From Metabacillus schmidteae (GTDB lineage: Bacteria > Bacillota > Bacilli > Bacillales > Bacillaceae), in contig NZ_CAESCH010000001.1 of NCBI RefSeq assembly GCF_903166545.1, forward strand, positions 1,678,001-1,742,000: DNA of 64,000 nucleotides. The letters run 5' to 3'. Shown in pieces: positions 63,382 through 64,000 of the stretch. Position 1 is the first letter of the stretch; each line of letters starts with the position of its first letter. A program made the translations under genes and the position numbers. A model generated the notes under the pieces. That model did not search any database. It was not told the origin of the DNA and worked only from the letters and a program-made list of their open reading frames with translations.

Positions 63382-64000
63382 TTGTTCATTGAACGTAATA
63401 AGGTTATGAAGTCATTATCAGAAAGTAAATCCTCAACTCTGTTTTTCTCATCAAAGAAAGAACAAACACATTGGTTTGAATGTATAAAAGAAAAAACATC
63501 ATACAATTCAATATTAACAGAAATTAGAGAAGAAGCAGAAAGGTTGCTCCAAAACCCAATGAAGGAACTAACCTTTCAAGAATTTACGATCTTCAGAGAA
63601 ACAGGCTCGAGACTTGAATATGAAAAAAGCTACTTTGCCAAAAGAAGGCGCCTAAATACGTTTGCCCTCATGACTTTATTAGAACCAACCGAATCCGTTT
63701 ATTTGAGGGAATTACAAGAGACAATTTGGTCTATATGTAATGAGTACACCTGGTGTTTACCTGCACATTTGAAAAACAGTCCTGAGATGGACGGTGAACT
63801 TAAGGATACTTTTCTTCAAACTATAAAAAATCCGCGATATAGCATTGATCTTTTTGCTGCTGAGACTGCATTCGCACTTAGTGAAATAAGCCATATATTG
63901 GACCATGTTCTAGATCCGCTTATTCAAAAGAGAGTGAAGCAGGAAGTGTACCGAAGAGTCCTAGAACCATTTCAACATCAATCATTCGAATGGGAGAAAT
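63382..64000 (+). CDS. Heparinase II/III-family protein, N-terminal part (cut by window end)
   Basis: An open frame from a TTG start (GAGAGGTG upstream) runs off the window after 206 codons. Visible: FQEFTIFRETGSRLEYEKSYFAKRRRLNTFA, in pieces LTFQEFTIFRETGSRLEYEK and YFAKRRRLNTF, then IWSICNEYTWCLPAHLKN and DLFAAETAFALSEISHIL. This pattern fits the alpha/alpha-toroid domain of the heparinase II/III and alginate lyase-like families, which act on uronate-containing polysaccharides. There is no signal peptide, so the substrate would be an imported oligosaccharide. The first ATG in frame is nine codons later and lacks a site. The catalytic part is outside. Confidence 0.75.
   Translation, partial: MFIERNKVMKSLSESKSSTLFFSSKKEQTHWFECIKEKTSYNSILTEIREEAERLLQNPMKELTFQEFTIFRETGSRLEYEKSYFAKRRRLNTFALMTLLEPTESVYLRELQETIWSICNEYTWCLPAHLKNSPEMDGELKDTFLQTIKNPRYSIDLFAAETAFALSEISHILDHVLDPLIQKRVKQEVYRRVLEPFQHQSFEWEK

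Noticed and set aside
1..64000. tRNA and rRNA genes
   Set aside because: I saw no cloverleaf with a CCA-end or conserved rRNA stretch in the intergenic regions.

Overview
The window is low-GC DNA from a spore-forming member of the Bacillaceae. The evidence is the strong AGGAGG-type ribosome-binding sites, spore-coat (CotF-like), YyaC and YtvI-like genes, RsbQ/RsbP, LutABC, the YesM/YesN and LplABC families, and catabolite-responsive (cre) sites. The species cannot be named from the sequence alone.

Layout. 1-4.4 kb: nickel-pincer nucleotide (NPN) cofactor genes larE (cut by the window edge), larB and a split larC, with an FGGY gluconokinase-like gene inside the cluster. 4.5-9.3 kb: a MacA/MacB-type ABC exporter with a small membrane protein and a secreted cadherin-like beta-sandwich protein. 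9.4-11.7 kb: a minus-strand operon of four small coat-type proteins around a zinc alcohol dehydrogenase, as in B. subtilis yraDE-adhB-yraFG. 11.9-19.1 kb: an unsaturated-uronate/pectin module (KDG kinase, KDPG aldolase, DeoR regulator, GH105 hydrolase, TRAP transporter). 19.2-20.3 kb: a PspA pair, followed by an IS3-family scrap. 20.5-29.1 kb: a tricarboxylate module (TcuA-like flavoprotein, two paralogous LysR regulators, a frameshifted AbrB-type membrane protein, CitMHS transporter, PrpF-like isomerase) with YyaC inside it. 29.6-41.1 kb: a YesM/YesN two-component system, an Lpl-type sugar ABC importer, GH31 alpha-xylosidase, YesL and a LacI regulator. 42.06-44.05 kb: an IS110/IS1111-type element inserted in the middle of a long palindromic repeat. 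44.2-49.4 kb: methyltransferase, small alarmone synthetase, AI-2E/YtvI-type membrane protein and an LTA-synthase family protein. 49.5-49.8 kb: tandem hairpin repeats. 50-60 kb: lactate utilisation lutABC and L-rhamnose catabolism (aldolase/dehydrogenase fusion, RhaR, an AraC regulator, RhaB, RhaA). 60.1-62.2 kb: RsbQ-RsbP. 62.4-64 kb: a ThuA-like protein and the start of a heparinase II/III-family protein.

How it fits together. Most of the window is accessory carbon metabolism aimed at plant cell-wall sugars: rhamnose, unsaturated galacturonyl-rhamnose, xylosides and organic acids. Lactaldehyde from rhamnulose-1-phosphate can be oxidised to lactate and passed to LutABC. AAACA-rich, partly 20-bp-phased direct repeats lie upstream of the kdg, GH105, lut and rha units, which suggests DeoR-family control.

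Main observations. (1) The IS110-type element keeps its catalytic residues and carries a 169-nt structured region whose internal segments match both its own end junction and its insertion site, in the order expected of a bridge RNA. (2) Two divergent, oppositely oriented copies of a two-hairpin element lie next to the two lysR genes. (3) larC is split by one in-frame amber codon, and a gluconokinase lies in the lar cluster. (4) The CitMHS gene appears to start at ATT. (5) The TRAP binding protein has Tyr in place of the lipobox Cys.
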